A DNA stretch of 64,000 bases from Anastrepha obliqua (GCF_027943255.1 NC_072893.1:38772001-38836000), one strand, 5' to 3'; numbered from the stretch's first letter, positions 1 through 11,555 are shown. The notes: generated from the sequence alone by a model not told the origin. Made by a program: numbers and translations.

Positions 1-196
1 AATTATTTAAACTCAACACAATTTTTCAACAGCTACAAACTTCCACTTTTTTATATTAGAATTTAACGGGCTATAAATATTGGCTATGAGTGAAATGTAG
101 AAAATTTTGATAACAATTTTTTTAAATTTTTTTAATCGTCTGAAGTTTGCACCAAGTTTGGAGCATTGCTTTATTTAAAGTTGTTGTAATACGATT

Positions 197-230
197 TACG
201 TTCTGTCAAGAAAATATCGTGAATTGTTCA
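197..230 (+). repeat. Left terminal inverted repeat of mariner 197-1494
   Basis: Begins TACGTTCTGTCAAG and is the inverse of 1461-1494 with five mismatches. It would be the transposase binding site. TA at 197-198 is the target duplication. Confidence 0.9.
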
Positions 231-397
231 TTTAAAAATTGCGTTGTTCACAAATGTCTAAATTTTTTTTGCTGGAATGTTGGTACAACTGTCCTCTATG
301 TATAGTGTCGCAGAGCTTGAGCATGATCTGTCAATTAGCTTATTTTTTGACATTTAATTATATCAGTCAATCGCAGGTGTGGTCTGCGGTTTTCACT

Positions 398-1441
398 ATG
401 GACAAAAATATCGAAAAAAAATTGTCTTAAATTTTGTGTTTTGAACAGGATTTCTATTGAAAATGATGCAGAAATCTTTTGGCGAGTGTGCTTTATCAAA
501 AAAAAAGGCTTTTGAAGAGGGCCGAGAAGTCGAGGAAGATTTGCCCCGACCTGGTCGCCCATCAATGTCTTCGACGGATGAAAACGTCACACGTCGACAA
601 AGTCAAGGAAATGGTGCTGGAAAACCATAATTTAAGTTTAAAGGATGAAGCTCGTGACCTTAGCGTGTCTCATGAATCAATTCGCAATATTTTACACCAT
701 CAATGAAGCGTGAGACGCGTGGCTACTCGACTCGTTCCAAGAAAGTTGAATTTTTTTCAAAAAATTCTTTGGAAGAAGGTGGCTGAAGACATGCTTGAGC
801 AAGTGAATTCGGAGCCAACATTTATCCAGCGTATCATAACAGGTGATTAGACTTGGGTATATGAGTTTGACATGCAAACCAATCAACAGGCGGCTGAATG
901 GCGCAATCCACATGAGCCGAAACCCAAAAAACCACGTCTAAGTCGGTCGAAAGTGAAAGTCTGCTGATCGTTTTCTTTGATTATCATGACGTTGTGCACT
1001 CGAAATTCATGGTTCTATAGTAAATAAAAAAGAAGGAATATTATTTGGAAACTATGCGACGTTTGAGAGAGAATGTGCATAGGAAACGGCCCAATTTGTG
1101 GAAAGAAAACTCATGGGTCTTGCACCATGATAACGTCTCACAAGGGTCATATTGTGAACACATTTTTGACCAAAAACTTGACAAATATCATCGAACAACC
1201 ACCGTATTCACCGATTGTAGCCCCCTGTGACTTTTTGCTTTTCCCAAAACTAGAATTGCCACTCTGCGGACGCCGCTTTGAGTCGATAGAGACCATTAAG
1301 GAGAATTCACTGAAGGAGCTGAAGAAGATCTCTTCAAACGCGTTTAAAAGGTGCTTTGATGACTCGACTAATCATTGGCATATGTGTATTTCTTCGAATG
1401 GAGCCTATTTTGAAGGCGACAAAGTATATTTTTATGATTGA
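398..1441 (+). pseudogene. Mariner transposase pseudogene, DD34D
   Basis: Reads from ATG at 398 (MDKNIEKK) through the helix-turn-helix region, where GRPSMSSTDEN lies in one frame and VDKVKEMVLENHNLSL in another, to HESIRNILHHQ and then the catalytic domain. The first catalytic Asp is in ITGD at about 838-850, followed by a TAG stop where Glu is usual. The second is in LHHDN (about 1120-1135), after which the frame shifts to QPPYSP.VAPCDFLLFPKL, which keeps the third Asp of the APCD motif. The C-terminal SNGAYFEGD is present. There are at least three frame changes plus stops, so no full transposase can be made. The family cuts and pastes DNA at TA sites. Confidence 0.9.
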
Positions 1442-1460
1442 ACAATTGTTTTGCGTTTAT

Positions 1461-1494
1461 TGAACAATTCCCGGTACTTTTTTGACAGAATGTA
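1461..1494 (-). repeat. Right terminal inverted repeat of mariner 197-1494
   Basis: Inverse of 197-230 at 29 of 34 positions. It ends with TA at 1493-1494, the target duplication. Confidence 0.9.
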
Positions 1495-2204
1495 CACATG
1501 AATATTTTTATATAAAACTAAAAAAATGTCCATAAAAAATATTGCGAATATTGTTAAAACATAAAGTGACTTGCACACATACACATACACAATTGTATAT
1601 ATTTACAAAAATGCCTAACTATATATCATGCAATCCTCCAATTCTACAGTTTTTACATAAAATCATATTTGAGATAAGAAAGCGTGCTTTGTGCGCCCCT
1701 CTTTTCTAGGCGCTTTACTTTTCATGCGCTCACATCCTATCATCTACAACTTAAGCTATCCTTTGGGAACTAATTTTTTACATCTTATTTATTCAATCAT
1801 GAAAAGAAGAAAATACTTAAAAAGCATACAAAATTGTATCAAATAAAATAAAAGCAAACAGCAATTTGATAACCTTCAGTGTTACGATACCGCAAATATT
1901 TGTAAATATATACAAGCATAGACTGACTTGATCAAACAAATGGGTGCATATGTATGTGAGAAATGTGTAAATCACTTTTCTTAGTAATCTTTATGAGAAT
2001 TTTTGTCAATATCTGCTTTGAGCATAACCTTGCCTCATCTGAATGTGTTGGGAAATGCCAACTATTTTCTGATTTTTTCATATTCTCATATTCTGATATG
2101 TTTGTGGCGTCTTATGGTTTTATGGTATATTTATGTAGTTTGTTGAGAATTTAGTTGCTGATGCTTTTCCTTCTTTACTCCTTTGACATATTTTATATAT
2201 TCTT
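1495..2204. other. AT-rich DNA, nothing recognised
   Basis: I see no coding region, RNA gene or repeat boundary in this stretch. Short open frames here have no recognisable motif and look like chance. Confidence 0.6.
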
Positions 2205-3000
2205 CTTTTTACCGCTTAAGCGATTTCACCCAAACTCAAAAAGCATGTTAGTTGTTTCTTTCACGTTCAAGCCCACGTCAATTGAAATGCGAAGAGAAGT
2301 TAAGTCTTTCTCCACCAATATCTTTTCAACGAAATGGGGGAAGACTCTTCTTCCTCTGCTGCTACCCCAGGCATCGTTTCGAATACTTTCCGAATCGGTA
2401 CATTTGCATCCATTCGTACGATATGACTTAGCTCGCGAAGCAGCAGAATCTTAATTATATTTCTATTTCATTTACTTCTTCTATTCGCTGTATCCATGTC
2501 TACCTACAGCTCATTGTTCCTTTGCCTTCGTTACTCGCCGTCACTAACGCACAAAGCTTCATAAATCCTTCGTAAAATTTTTCGCTCGAGCACCCCAAGG
2601 GCTGCCGCTTGAGGTTTTATTATCGTCCACGCTTCTATAATGAGAGACTTAAAATATGCGATTTTGGACTTGTTCGAGCTTCAATCACAACCGCAGTGTT
2701 GCATAATTTGTTAAAGCATCACGTTCGAAGTGTCGAAAATTCGGCAAACGTTGCGCGCGAATACAAATAAACCGGCATCAAAAATTTTTTGTTTGCCGAA
2801 CATGCGAAAAGTATCAGTTGAGCAATGGTAACAGTGTTGCAAATTCTCATCAGTGCAGCAGTATTGCAGCTTTTATTACGTGCCTCGATCAAGCCCTTTC
2901 TTTCGACGAGAGAGAGTACTTTACTTCGCAGTTGCCTACTTAGTCCAAAGTAGCATTTGTTGGCAAGATAGATGCTTCGTTTCATTTCAAGGCTGACATC
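2205..3000 (-). mobile_element. Diverged 3' fragment of an RTE-like LINE
   Basis: Read on the minus strand, this is a diverged relative of the LINE fragments at 4078, 26627 and 56057. Shared landmarks on the plus strand are the ACCGCTTAAGCGATT end (about 2211-2225), TCTTCCTCTGCT, ATCGAATACTTTC-like sequence, AGCTCATTGTTCC and ATCGTCCACGCTTCT. The minus-strand peptide ANKCYFGLSR (within 2900-2985) is identical to one in the longer copy at 56543-56857. This is the region downstream of the reverse transcriptase, up to the 3' end. It is full of stops and 5'-truncated, as is usual for LINE insertions. A segment around 2660-2890 has no match to the other copies and may be a later insertion or simply diverged. 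Confidence 0.75.
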
Positions 3001-3228
3001 ATTACACTTACATTTATTGTATTTGTTAAATAAATTCTAATTTAAAACAGCCAACGCCCATGGAGTAGAATGTTTGAGTTTACGAATTTCGATAGAAACC
3101 TTTCGAAAAAAAAGTATGCCTTCCTTTTGTAGGTTTCATATAGGCCAGACCAGCGACCAGACTCTCTTGGATGCATTACACGAACATGTAAAAGGTTTAA
3201 TACAATAACATAAATTAAGGAAGCAAAT

Positions 3229-3679
3229 ATCCTAATTTGTGGTTTCAACAAGATGGAGCAACTGCTAGGCAAACTATGGACTTGCTGCGTGAAATTTTTG
3301 GCGACCTCTGATTTCCTAAAATTCAGATTTCCCTTGGCCACCTCGTCCGGGAGATTTGACTGCGCCCGACTTCTTTTTATGGGGATATTTAAAAGACAAA
3401 GTGTATCTTAATAAACCAGAGACTATTAGACAGCTGAAACAAAATATTCGAGACGAAATACTGAGCCTTCAACCAGACACATTATGTGGTATAATGGAAA
3501 ACGCGTTAAAAAGAGTCAATCTTTGTATCGAGGAAAATGGTGAACATTTGTCTGATGTAGTATTTCATACATAATTTCCATAAAATATATTCAATGAATA
3601 AAAACAATTAACCAAAATAAATGATTATTGTAAGTTGTTTATGTTTAACATTAGTAGGTCTTATTTGGCTCACCCTGTA
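3229..3679 (+). mobile_element. 3' fragment of a DD41D mariner-like element
   Basis: The right-hand third of the element found in fuller form at 33508-34422. It starts abruptly within transposase sequence (QQDGATARQTMDLLREIF), passes through TAPDFFLWGYLKDKVYLNKP and ends HLSDVVFHT near 3574. It ends with the right terminal repeat, whose last bases CACCCTGTA stop at TA 3678-3679. The Asp of QQDG and the Asp of APDFFLW are both visible; by comparison with the other copy they are 41 residues apart. A small deletion after REIFGD shifts the frame. The left two thirds are missing, so the element is dead. Confidence 0.85.
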
Positions 3680-4077
3680 CATCAGGGCAGGACTGTGTCA
3701 CGTTAAAGGAATAAATTCCGAGCTTATTTCATAGTTGAAAGAACTTCCTTACACAAACTTTTGAAAACTGAGATCTGAATTCATTACTGAATACTGAGTA
3801 ATTAGTAATATACAAGTAATGCTAAAAAAAAAAATATTGCAAATTATTTAAATCAATGGTGATTGAGTGACATACCATTCGAGCAGAGTAACAGCTATTA
3901 AAGTTTCTTGAAGCGACAAAATTTGTTTCTCACATCGGGTCTGGAGTGAATTTTCAGCTGAGCGTAAATGTTAAATCGGTTTGATTTTCCACATTTTCTT
4001 TGCTAATAGTGTCGGATGCTTTCTTAGAAAAATAAAAAAATGTGGACCATTAAGAATCGAGAAAATACCAGCCAGCA
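3680..4077. other. No feature recognised
   Basis: AT-rich sequence between two transposon fragments. No motif, repeat end or coding pattern was recognised. Confidence 0.5.
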
Positions 4078-4510
4078 AAAAATTTAATTGGAGCGATAAC
4101 CGCTTACGCGATTTTGGCCGAGCTTAACAAAGCGCGCCAGTCGTTTCTTTCTCGTGCTAACCGGCGCCAATTGGACACACCAAGTGAAGCCAAGTCCTTC
4201 TCCACCTGATCTTTCCAACGCAGAGGGGCCCTTCTCTTCCTCTGCTACCACCAACTGGTACCGCATCGAATACTTTGAGAGGCGCAGCGTTTTTATCCAT
4301 TCCGACGACATGACCCAGCCAACGTAGCCAATGGATCTTTATTCGCTGTGCTATGTCTATGTCGTCGTGAAGCTCATACAGCTCGTCGTTCCATCGCCTG
4401 CGATATTCGCCGTTGCCAACGTGCAAAGATCCAAAAATCTTACGCAGAATCTTTCTCTCGGACACTTCAAGCGTCGCTTAATCGGATGTTGTCATCGTCT
4501 AGGACTTTAC
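4078..4510 (-). mobile_element. RTE-like LINE 3' fragment
   Basis: The minus-strand frame reads SERKILRKIFGSLHVGNGEYR, then NDELYELHDDIDIAQRIK and LRWLGHVVGMD. This is the conserved domain that follows the reverse transcriptase in RTE/BovB-like and related LINEs. The 3' end lies at about 4084-4100 on the plus strand, with the complement of CTCGGCCAAA..GCTCCAATTAA. It is nearly collinear with 26627-27150 and 56057-56500, with indels that shift frame. It is 5'-truncated at about 4510. I infer the RTE-like class from the reverse transcriptase of the longer copy. Confidence 0.85.
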
Positions 4511-5869
4511 TACACCAAAATTCAATGCTCTATAAGACTGAACATTTTCTAAAAATTCCAATTAAGAAGAAAATTTTTTTGAATTTCTAGTAAAAATTGC
4601 TAATTTTTTTTGAACTATTAAATCTACCTATTTTCATCGTAAAACTGTACTCGTCTGTTCTGCTCTAACGGCAGCTTTTATCTTATAAATATATATATTA
4701 ACAACGTCGAGGCATCGCGTGCGCCAAACCCGACTGTTGCTTCGCGACTGGCTAAGATTTTTAAGTTTTGTTTGAGTTTTGAGATTTCAGTCCTTTTATC
4801 ATTCGAAAAGTGTGTTGCGAATTCTCGTCAAGACCAGCATTTCTGAAGAAAAATACTAGTTTTCTGCTCATAGTGATGATAATTTTTGGAGTTAAATAAA
4901 GTGAAATAGCAAAGTGAAGTGCTTTGCAAAATACCCGCAATTTAAATTCAATTATTTCTGAATAAAAAAAAAATTATTTGACTTATTGTGGTATGGTGCC
5001 CGAAGCGCCGCATGTAATATTGAACTCAAATGAAAGTTAAATCTATCATAAAAAACCACAGCAAGTTAATATGAGACAATTTCATTTTTGTATTCCTTTC
5101 TTAAAGCACTTTTTAAATGGTAAAAGACATTTACCCACAGATAAAAAATTCAGCCCACCTGTCTATTTTGATGACCGAAATTATTGTTAACGCACATCCC
5201 CCATTTCCTGCCTTACTTTGCTGCGCTCTGTTGAAATCATAATTCTTAAAATAATTCTTGCATTTTCCAGTCTTTTCACTTTTAAGACATACGTACATAC
5301 CAATGTACTATAGACATATGTTTATGTACATATGTACATATCCAAGTGTATTCAGACACTCCCTCACCAGCAAAAGTATCTTAAATAATAATTGGTGAGT
5401 GATTTTGACATTTTGTTATCTCGTTTGGTAGCTCCTTTGGGGGTTTCTCCATCATCGTTCGTGTCCTATTAAAATTTGACTATAGAAATAGCCCCAAAGG
5501 TGAAATTTCAGCTGTCATTATAGGCTTTCCGCTTTGCTTATCAGTGGACAATATAGAGGATATCTCTGATGCTTACTCCATATGACAGTTGTTGAAGGCT
5601 AAGTGAAGGGAGAGTAGATTGGAAGAATGTAGAGAAGGCAACAATGCCAATGTCAACGAATCGAGTGTATGTGATGTGCGCCGAGATTATGAAGATGCTA
5701 AGTGAAAGTGAGTTAAGTGGTTTTGAAACGTCGGCAACAGTTAAATATTAGAAAACGCTTGCATGCACGCAAGGCAACACATAGACCTACATAAATAATG
5801 ATTAAATTGTTTTGTATTGAGATTTCAGATGGATATTAAATTTGTACTAAAAAAAAATGTGTACTTAAA
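4511..5869. other. Gene-free AT-rich stretch
   Basis: No coding region or repeat end recognised. It contains short poly-A/T runs and ACATATGTACAT-like microsatellite sequence near 5285-5345. Confidence 0.5.
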
Positions 5870-6490
5870 GTAGTACTATGAGTATGACTATGAATATGAA
5901 CATGGCAATGGTTATGCTTTTAAATTCGAGAATGATTTTGAGTATGAATATTGAATGAGTACGAATTCGAGCACAAGAATTAGTATGAGTAGGAGTATAA
6001 GTATGAGTACGAGTACGAGTATGATTTTGAGCATGAATATGGTTATAAATTTGGGCATGAGTTTGAGTATGAGTATGAATACGAATTTGAGTTTAAGAAT
6101 GTGTATGAGTATCAGTATGAGTATGAATTTCAGTATGGGTATGAATTTGAGTTCGATATGCATTTAAATTCGAAAATGATTACGAGTGTCAATATTAAAT
6201 GAATATGAATTTGAGTATAAGAATGAGTATGAGTATGAGTATGAGTATGAGTATGAGTATGAGTATGAGTATGAGTATGAGTATGAGTATGAGTATGAGT
6301 ATGAGTATGAGTATGAGTATCAGTATCAGTAAGCAAATTCGAAAATGAGTACGAGTATGAATATTAAATGAATACTAATATAAATACGAATTTGAGTATT
6401 TGAATGAGTAAGAGTATGAGCACGAGTATGATTATGAGTATGACTATGAGTATGAGTACGAGTATGAGTATGAGTGTGGCTATGACTATT
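5870..6490. repeat. Degenerate GAGTAT hexanucleotide array with longer-period structure
   Basis: Hexamers of the type GAGTAT dominate the whole stretch. A nearly pure block of about 17 units runs from roughly 6222 to 6320. A motif like AAATTCGAgAATGA followed by AATATTgAATGAgTA recurs near 5921, 6165 and 6335, so the array also has a period of roughly 170-245 bp. Long open frames here (Met-Ser or Thr-His repeats) are products of the hexamer and not genes. Confidence 0.9.
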
Positions 6491-8109
6491 TCGTATAACA
6501 TGTAAAAATGCCATAATTCATTCCCTGCTTCCTCTTAACAAGCAATGAAAATAAATTACTTCAAACATTTTCTTTCAGAACCCTTCATTTTTACGACTTT
6601 TCCGCATTTATCCTCACTGGCTAGAGAAAGTTAATTGCATACCAACATACCCACATATGCATACTCACAAGTTAACCAAAATTAATGGAAGGTAGAGGAG
6701 ACGGCCAATATTTTCATTGGCAATTTTATAGCATGTCAAGTCGCTTGCGGATTCTGTTTTCATTATAAAAAAACACATAAAAGTAGTAAACAGAGAGGTA
6801 GAGAAAGAATCGAGAAAAGAGGTGTAATGGAAGAAAAAACAAAGCTTGTAAAAATTTTCCCGAACAACGAATTCAGGTAGGCAAATTGGACGCACAAACA
6901 GCCAAGCAAATTGACCAACAACTGAGGACCACTCGAGCGCGGCAACGCCACTGACAAACCAACTCGTTTGTGAGTAAGTCAACAGTGGTGAGAGTAACAA
7001 AAATGTCAGTTCAATTCGCACGAACTTGAGCGTTAACATGGCAACAACAACAACTGTGAAGGTAAAACAACAAAGAAAATCAAGGTGTGTGTCATTATCA
7101 AAAAAGAAAAACGAACGAGTGAAAATGAAGTGGAACACAGCCGCAAAAGCTATGGCAAAGCGGCAACCACTTCAGCATTTATTAAAATTGCAATGGCCAC
7201 TGAGAAGGCAGCAACAGCAGCAAGCACAGGCATCCACGACACGGCAGCAAGCGTTGGACTTTCAGCAGTGTCGTGAAAAACCGCAGCAACAATAGCAACA
7301 AAATGTACAAGAATGACGGCAATAATGTGAACGACGGCAACAAGAACAAACAAACGTAGTTACAATAACAACAACAAGTACTTGTACTACTACCACTACC
7401 GCTACTGCCACCACTGTAGCAAAGGCAAGGATGCCAGCAATGTTGCAAGAACTACGTCGATAATGACGCACTTGGCATGTCCACATAATTAATACCGGGA
7501 ATTGTCGACAACAACACAATTGAGGCCGACTGAAATGCTCATGAGCCTACGCACATACGGATGTGTGAGTATATATGTGTGTGTGTGTGCGTGTGTATGA
7601 AACTAGCCGGCCACATGCAATTGCTCGGCTTGTTATGCATCACATGTCCGTATGTCTTCATGCAACATGCGAGTAAATGTTGCTGCAGCGTAGCGCAGGT
7701 GCGTTGCAATCATTGTGTGGCATGCCAAAAACACTTGTGCCACTTAATTTCTGCAACGTACGAAAAATGCAAACAATCGAGCTCACTGGACTTGTTTGGT
7801 ATTGTCTACTTTCTTTTTCTTCATTTTCGTTGCCGCTGTTGTTTTTATTGTCAGTGTACATAGTTAAGCATGCTGCGCGTTGACTCGTAAAATTATTGAT
7901 TATTCTTTGTGCAATCATATTAATGCAACGGATGGAAGGAAGTGTGTTGCTCGAAAAACATGTGCACAGTCATTTTTTTTTCAGTATTTAATTAGTTGAA
8001 ATGTTTTTCAACAGAAATCACAAATGCTTAAGCTACTTGTATTCGTGTGGTTCGCTTAAAGTGACTAACGGTAAACGATTTTTTTTAGACGTGAATCTTC
8101 ATAGGACCA
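6491..8109. other. Gene-free DNA with CAA-rich and GT microsatellites
   Basis: A segment at about 7030-7400 is rich in CAA/ACA/GCA triplets, giving Gln/Thr/Ala-rich chance frames on both strands. A short GT tract lies at about 7575-7597. No splice-flanked exon, transposase or RNA gene was recognised. Confidence 0.5.
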
Positions 8110-8828
8110 TACAGGGTTTGATTGAAAAGTAATGAGCCTTCCCGTGCGGAGCGTCTGCCAAGCGATCAACCCAATCGGCTGGTGGGGGAAAATGATCGTT
8201 GGACCTTCCCCTTCCACTAGAAACCGGTCCCAGTTCGCTGGCAAAAACGGTGCAGTCAACATCGCTCCGCGCGTGAAAGCTGTTTTAAAAGTGAGTTAGG
8301 ATTTTGCAGTGGCGAAAATGCAGCGATCGTTGTGGCGAAAATGCAGCGATCGTTGCCTTTTTCGACTCTCGAGGCATCGTCCACAAGGAGTTTGTACCTC
8401 CAGGAAGCACTGTAAAAGCGGCATTTTTCAAAGAAGTGCTCCTTCGGCTGAAAAACGGCGTCGCCCGGGTTCGGCTCGACCTCGTCAACAATTGAACCCT
8501 TCACCACGACAATGCGCCGGCGCACACCGCCTTCCTCTGCACCTCTGCATTGGACAAGATGGGAGTTCCGGTGCTTCCCCGCCCTCCCTACAGCCCAGAC
8601 CTGTCCCCTCCGGACTTCTTCTTGTTCCCGCGCCTGATGTGACAGCCGAATTGAACGCGATTCCGGCAGATGAGTTTAAAAATGTTTCCTGTAGTGGAAG
8701 GACCGCTCCAAGCGGTGTATTGACGCTCAAGGGTCCTATTTTGAAGAATATTAGTTGTATAAGCCAAAAGGTTTAGTAAAACTGCATAAGCAAAAATAAG
8801 GCTCATTTATTTTCCATCAAACCCTGTA
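8110..8828 (+). mobile_element. Internally deleted mariner (DD34D)
   Basis: The left end, TACAGGGTTTGATTG at 8110, is inverted at the right end, where ATCAAACCCTGTA finishes at 8828; each end carries TA. Inside, only the C-terminal half of the transposase remains. AFFDSRGIVHKEFVPPGSTV is followed by LHHDNAPAHTA and then PPYSPDLSPPDFFLFPRL. The Asp of HHDN and the Asp of PPDF are 34 residues apart, which defines DD34D. The DNA-binding half and the first catalytic Asp are gone. The frame breaks with a stop before LHHDN and again after FPRLM. At about 0.7 kb it is an incapable, non-autonomous derivative. Confidence 0.9.
8310..8355. repeat. Tandem 23-bp duplication inside the deleted mariner
   Basis: TGGCGAAAATGCAGCGATCG plus three bases is repeated exactly at 8310-8332 and 8333-8355. 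It lies near the point where the N-terminal half of the transposase has been lost, so it may be a by-product of the internal deletion. Confidence 0.9.
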
Positions 8829-9109
8829 GGTATTGGTGGATCAGTTTAAACAACAGATTATAATTTTTTTTTAACATTTACCAACTAAAAGCTTGATCAT
8901 TATCATAGCCTTGCAGTTCGGGGTGGGTCAGTGCCTCCTTCACGATTGCGTACCAAACGACTCGACTGTCCATCTTCTCTAGATTTGTAGCTTACAGGAC
9001 CGCGGTACTAATTTATTTTTGAGAAGTTTCAGGTGAGCACAATAACTTCTATTAAACAGCAGCTTGTATACCATCTTTCACACCGATTAGAGCTCTGCAG
9101 CGCTGCTAG
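8829..9109. other. No feature recognised
   Basis: Unclassified sequence between a mariner and a LINE fragment. Confidence 0.4.
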
Positions 9110-9520
9110 GTTTTCTTCTTCTTCTTCTTCTTAGCATCACAGTCCTTGGTGAACCAATGCTTTCTTCGCTTTTTCTTGCCATCGATCACGATTTACAGCC
9201 ACTTCCCTTCAACATTGCACGCACATTTTCCTAAGATTCGCTTTCATACCTTCTAGCCACCTTTTCCTCGGCCACTTTTTTCCTCCAATTATGTGAATAT
9301 CTAGTGCCTTTCTCGTTGATCGCTCTCTTGACCTTCTAGCCACATGTCCCAGCCATCTAAGTCGTTGAGACTTAATTATCTTATTATAGTTTCTTTCTTA
9401 ACTATGTCTTCCAGTTCGGCATTATGCCTAATGGGATAAGCGCCATCTGTCAGTCTAAAGGGACCATAGATCTTTCGGAGTACACTTCTTTCAAAACACA
9501 TTGTCTTTTTTTCTATGTTT
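9110..9520 (-). mobile_element. Second type of RTE-like LINE, 3' fragment
   Basis: The minus strand reads CFERSVLRKIYGPFRLTDG, then AELEDIV and LNDL-WDMWLEGQESDQR. This is the same post-RT domain as in the 4078 family (LRKI.G...) but clearly a different family. Near the 3' end WFTKDCDAKK is encoded, just before a TTC/GAA triplet run at 9113-9132 that is probably the 3' simple-repeat tail. Stops and frameshifts are frequent, so the copy is dead and 5'-truncated. Confidence 0.7.
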
Positions 9521-10040
9521 TGAAGAAATTAGACTAGATTACCAGTCATTCGAATCCAAGGAATAATATGAAGTAATTAAAGGAGAATCAGATCTGTGGC
9601 AACAATTCATTGTGATTTTTTTTGGTACTATAGCCCGACACCTATATCGACATATATGAAACAAATGCGCAGTATTCATTATATGGGAAAAATACAATAA
9701 TCCAATTTTGTTTTTCAATAATTTTTTACTAAACATTTCATAGTTCGAACTCAGTTCATGTACGGTAGCCAAATGTCATCAACGCTTGAATTGTTTTTAT
9801 TATCCGAGGCTGAGTGCTTGACGATTCTTAAGTATACTGCACTTTAGATAAGTAGGTTACCATTCTTCTTACACTACCTTTCTGATAGTTAAATAATCCG
9901 CAACTGCAAACAGCTGCTTATCTGATTTGTTACCACTTACCCTGCATGATGCCGAGTCTTCCCTGATCCGCCACTTGGCGACTCCTCCGATGAGGGATAG
10001 ACAACTACACACGGATTTGACGCCTCAAGCACTAATTAGA
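9521..10040. other. No feature recognised
   Basis: AT-rich sequence without recognisable coding or repeat structure. Confidence 0.4.
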
Positions 10041-11262
10041 GGATCCTAAATATACAACTATAAGAAAGTGTTTCAAAAAAACACTCGTAAAATTTAGAAA
10101 AATGCATGAAATTTTAGTACAGTCCATATAATTTAATGTTTGAAGATTATTTCATGCAAATGTTGACCGCGACTGCGCTTCAAATGGTCCGTCCGCTTAG
10201 TCCAGTTTTGGCATACTCTTTCCAATGTTTCGGCCGGTATCTCACATATAAATACTTTAATGTTGTCTTCCAATACGTCAATTGATAAGCCTGAATAGAC
10301 ATGAGCTTTAACATAGCCCCACAAAAAATAATCTAAAGGCGTTATTCCGCACGTTCTAGGTGGTCAATTGACAGGTCCCGAACGTGAAATAAAATGTTCA
10401 CCGAACTCGCCTCTCAACAAGGCCATTCTTACGCGTGCTGTGTAGCGTGTGGCATGTGGCACCGTCTTCCTGAAACTACATGTCATGCAAGTCAAGCTCT
10501 TGCATTTGGGGCAAAAAAAAGTTGGATATCATTTCACGGTAGCGCTCACCATTCACAGTTACGTTACGGTTCGCAGCATCTTTGAAGAAGTACGGTCCAA
10601 TGATACCTCCAGCCCATAAACCGCACCAAACTGTGATCTTTCGACCAAAATCGACAATTCTGATTATTTACGTATCCATTGATCCAAAAATGAGATTCGT
10701 CACTGAACACAATTTTCCGATAAAAAAGTGGATCTTCGGCCAACTTTCCAAGAGCCCATTCACCAAAAATTCTGCGTTGCGGTAGGTCGTTCGGCTTCAA
10801 TTCTTGCACCAAGCTTCACACCTAAATCCTTTCGCAACATTTTCCACGTTGTTGAGTAACAGAGGCCTAATAGCTGCGAACGGCGACGAATCGATAATTG
10901 ATGGTCATCATTAACTCTGGCCGATACAGCTGCGATATTTTCTTCAGTTCGCACTTTACGTAAGGGTGTTGGTGGTTTGATGTCCAATAATGTAAAATTT
11001 GGTTCCAAATAGCTCGAATAGCCGCTTCAGTGGGTCGATTAAACTGACCATAAAATGGAAGAAGTGCACGATAAACTTTCTTAACAGAACACGCATTTGT
11101 ATAATAAAATTCAATGATTTGCAAGCGTTGTTCGTTTGTAAGATGATTCATTCACTCATTTTAGACCAAACTGAAGATGTTTGACAGTGAAACAAAACAC
11201 GAAACGTGGGTCAGCTGTTTAAACCAACTGTTTCAAAAGATAATAGCTAAAAAATCACCCGT
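10041..11262 (-). mobile_element. Nearly full-length dead DD41D (rosa/VS-like) mariner element
   Basis: On the minus strand the right end (about 11262) reads GGGTGATTTTTTAGC, followed by the 5' leader and a transposase starting MNHLTNEQRLQIIEFYYTNA at 11151. It continues through IRRRSQLLGLCYSTTWK (second helix-turn-helix) and IVFSDESHFWINGYVN (first Asp). FQEDGATCHT follows (second Asp), then PPRTCGITPLDYFLWGYVKAHVY (third Asp) and HLHEIIFKH, which ends near 10133. The spacing of the last two Asp residues matches DD41D in sister copies. A TGA stop before PPR, the loss of the Asp in 'SCDL', and several frameshifts kill it. The left end at about 10041 is badly eroded. Confidence 0.88.
10133..11151 (-). 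pseudogene. DD41D transposase pseudogene
   Basis: Fragments in several frames line up in the right order: N-terminal recognition helices (MNHLTNEQ..), RTEENIAAVSARVNDDHQLS, QELKPNDLPQRRIFGEWALG, YRKIVFSDESHFW and NWTKRTDHLKRSRGQHLHEI. The family normally has about 345-350 residues, and nearly all of that length is represented. At least three frame changes and one TGA interrupt it. It would have acted in the nucleus on its own inverted repeats. Sister copy: 12787-13222. Confidence 0.85.
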
Positions 11263-11289
11263 TATTTAGTTTGCCAGTAGTACGAGGTC

Positions 11290-11555
11290 GCTCTCGCTCA
11301 TCCAGCTACAAAACGCCACCATTTGTTGAGTTCCCGGCCACTCTGAAGTGGAGAAAAATGAAAAAGCGGATGAGTTTGCAAGGATAGACTCTGAGGTGGA
11401 CTTTCAGCGAGTAGTAGAGGAAATAAGCATTTCTCTAAACGAGTTATACATTGCCATTGACCTGAGTGTAATCGCGGAAACCAACAGAAGGTGATCTGTG
11501 ACTACTAAATCCAGGGTGATCAAAGCGGTTTGGGCCACCGAGTGTCTTGCAAGCA
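11290..11555 (+). mobile_element. LINE RNase H-region fragment
   Basis: The plus strand encodes VPGHSEVEKNEKADEFAR, the last conserved block of a LINE RNase H domain (usually W-V-P-G-H..G-N-E-x-A-D). The Trp codon is TGA here. The frame continues with AETNRR-SVTTKSRVIKAVW and runs into the CCTAA array. It is truncated on both sides and not functional. The RNase H domain points to an I-group (I/R1/LOA-like) element; the exact clade cannot be fixed. Confidence 0.65.

Larger units (their letters stand above)
197..1494 (+). mobile_element. Full-length inactive mariner element (DD34D)
   Basis: A complete mariner-type unit. Both ends carry a 34-bp terminal inverted repeat (197-230 and 1461-1494) that matches at 29 of 34 positions, and each end starts with TA, the mariner target. 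The 1.3-kb length is normal for the family. The transposase inside is broken (see the pseudogene entry), so any movement would need a transposase from elsewhere. No host gene is near it. The assignment is firm because ends, length and coding content agree. Confidence 0.93.

Noticed and set aside
3125..3150. TAGGTTTCATATAG shared with about 34486-34499
   Set aside because: Short match next to two copies of the same DD41D family, but on different sides of the element; most likely chance.
5870..6490. CRISPR-like array of repeats
   Set aside because: Repeats are hexamers without unique spacers, and the DNA is eukaryotic.
6130..6514. His-Thr repeat proteins on the minus strand
   Set aside because: Product of the GAGTAT array, with no flanking coding signal.
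7026..7519. Overlapping Gln/Ala/Val/Cys-rich frames on both strands
   Set aside because: Caused by CAA/ACA triplet-rich sequence; no domain and both strands equally open.
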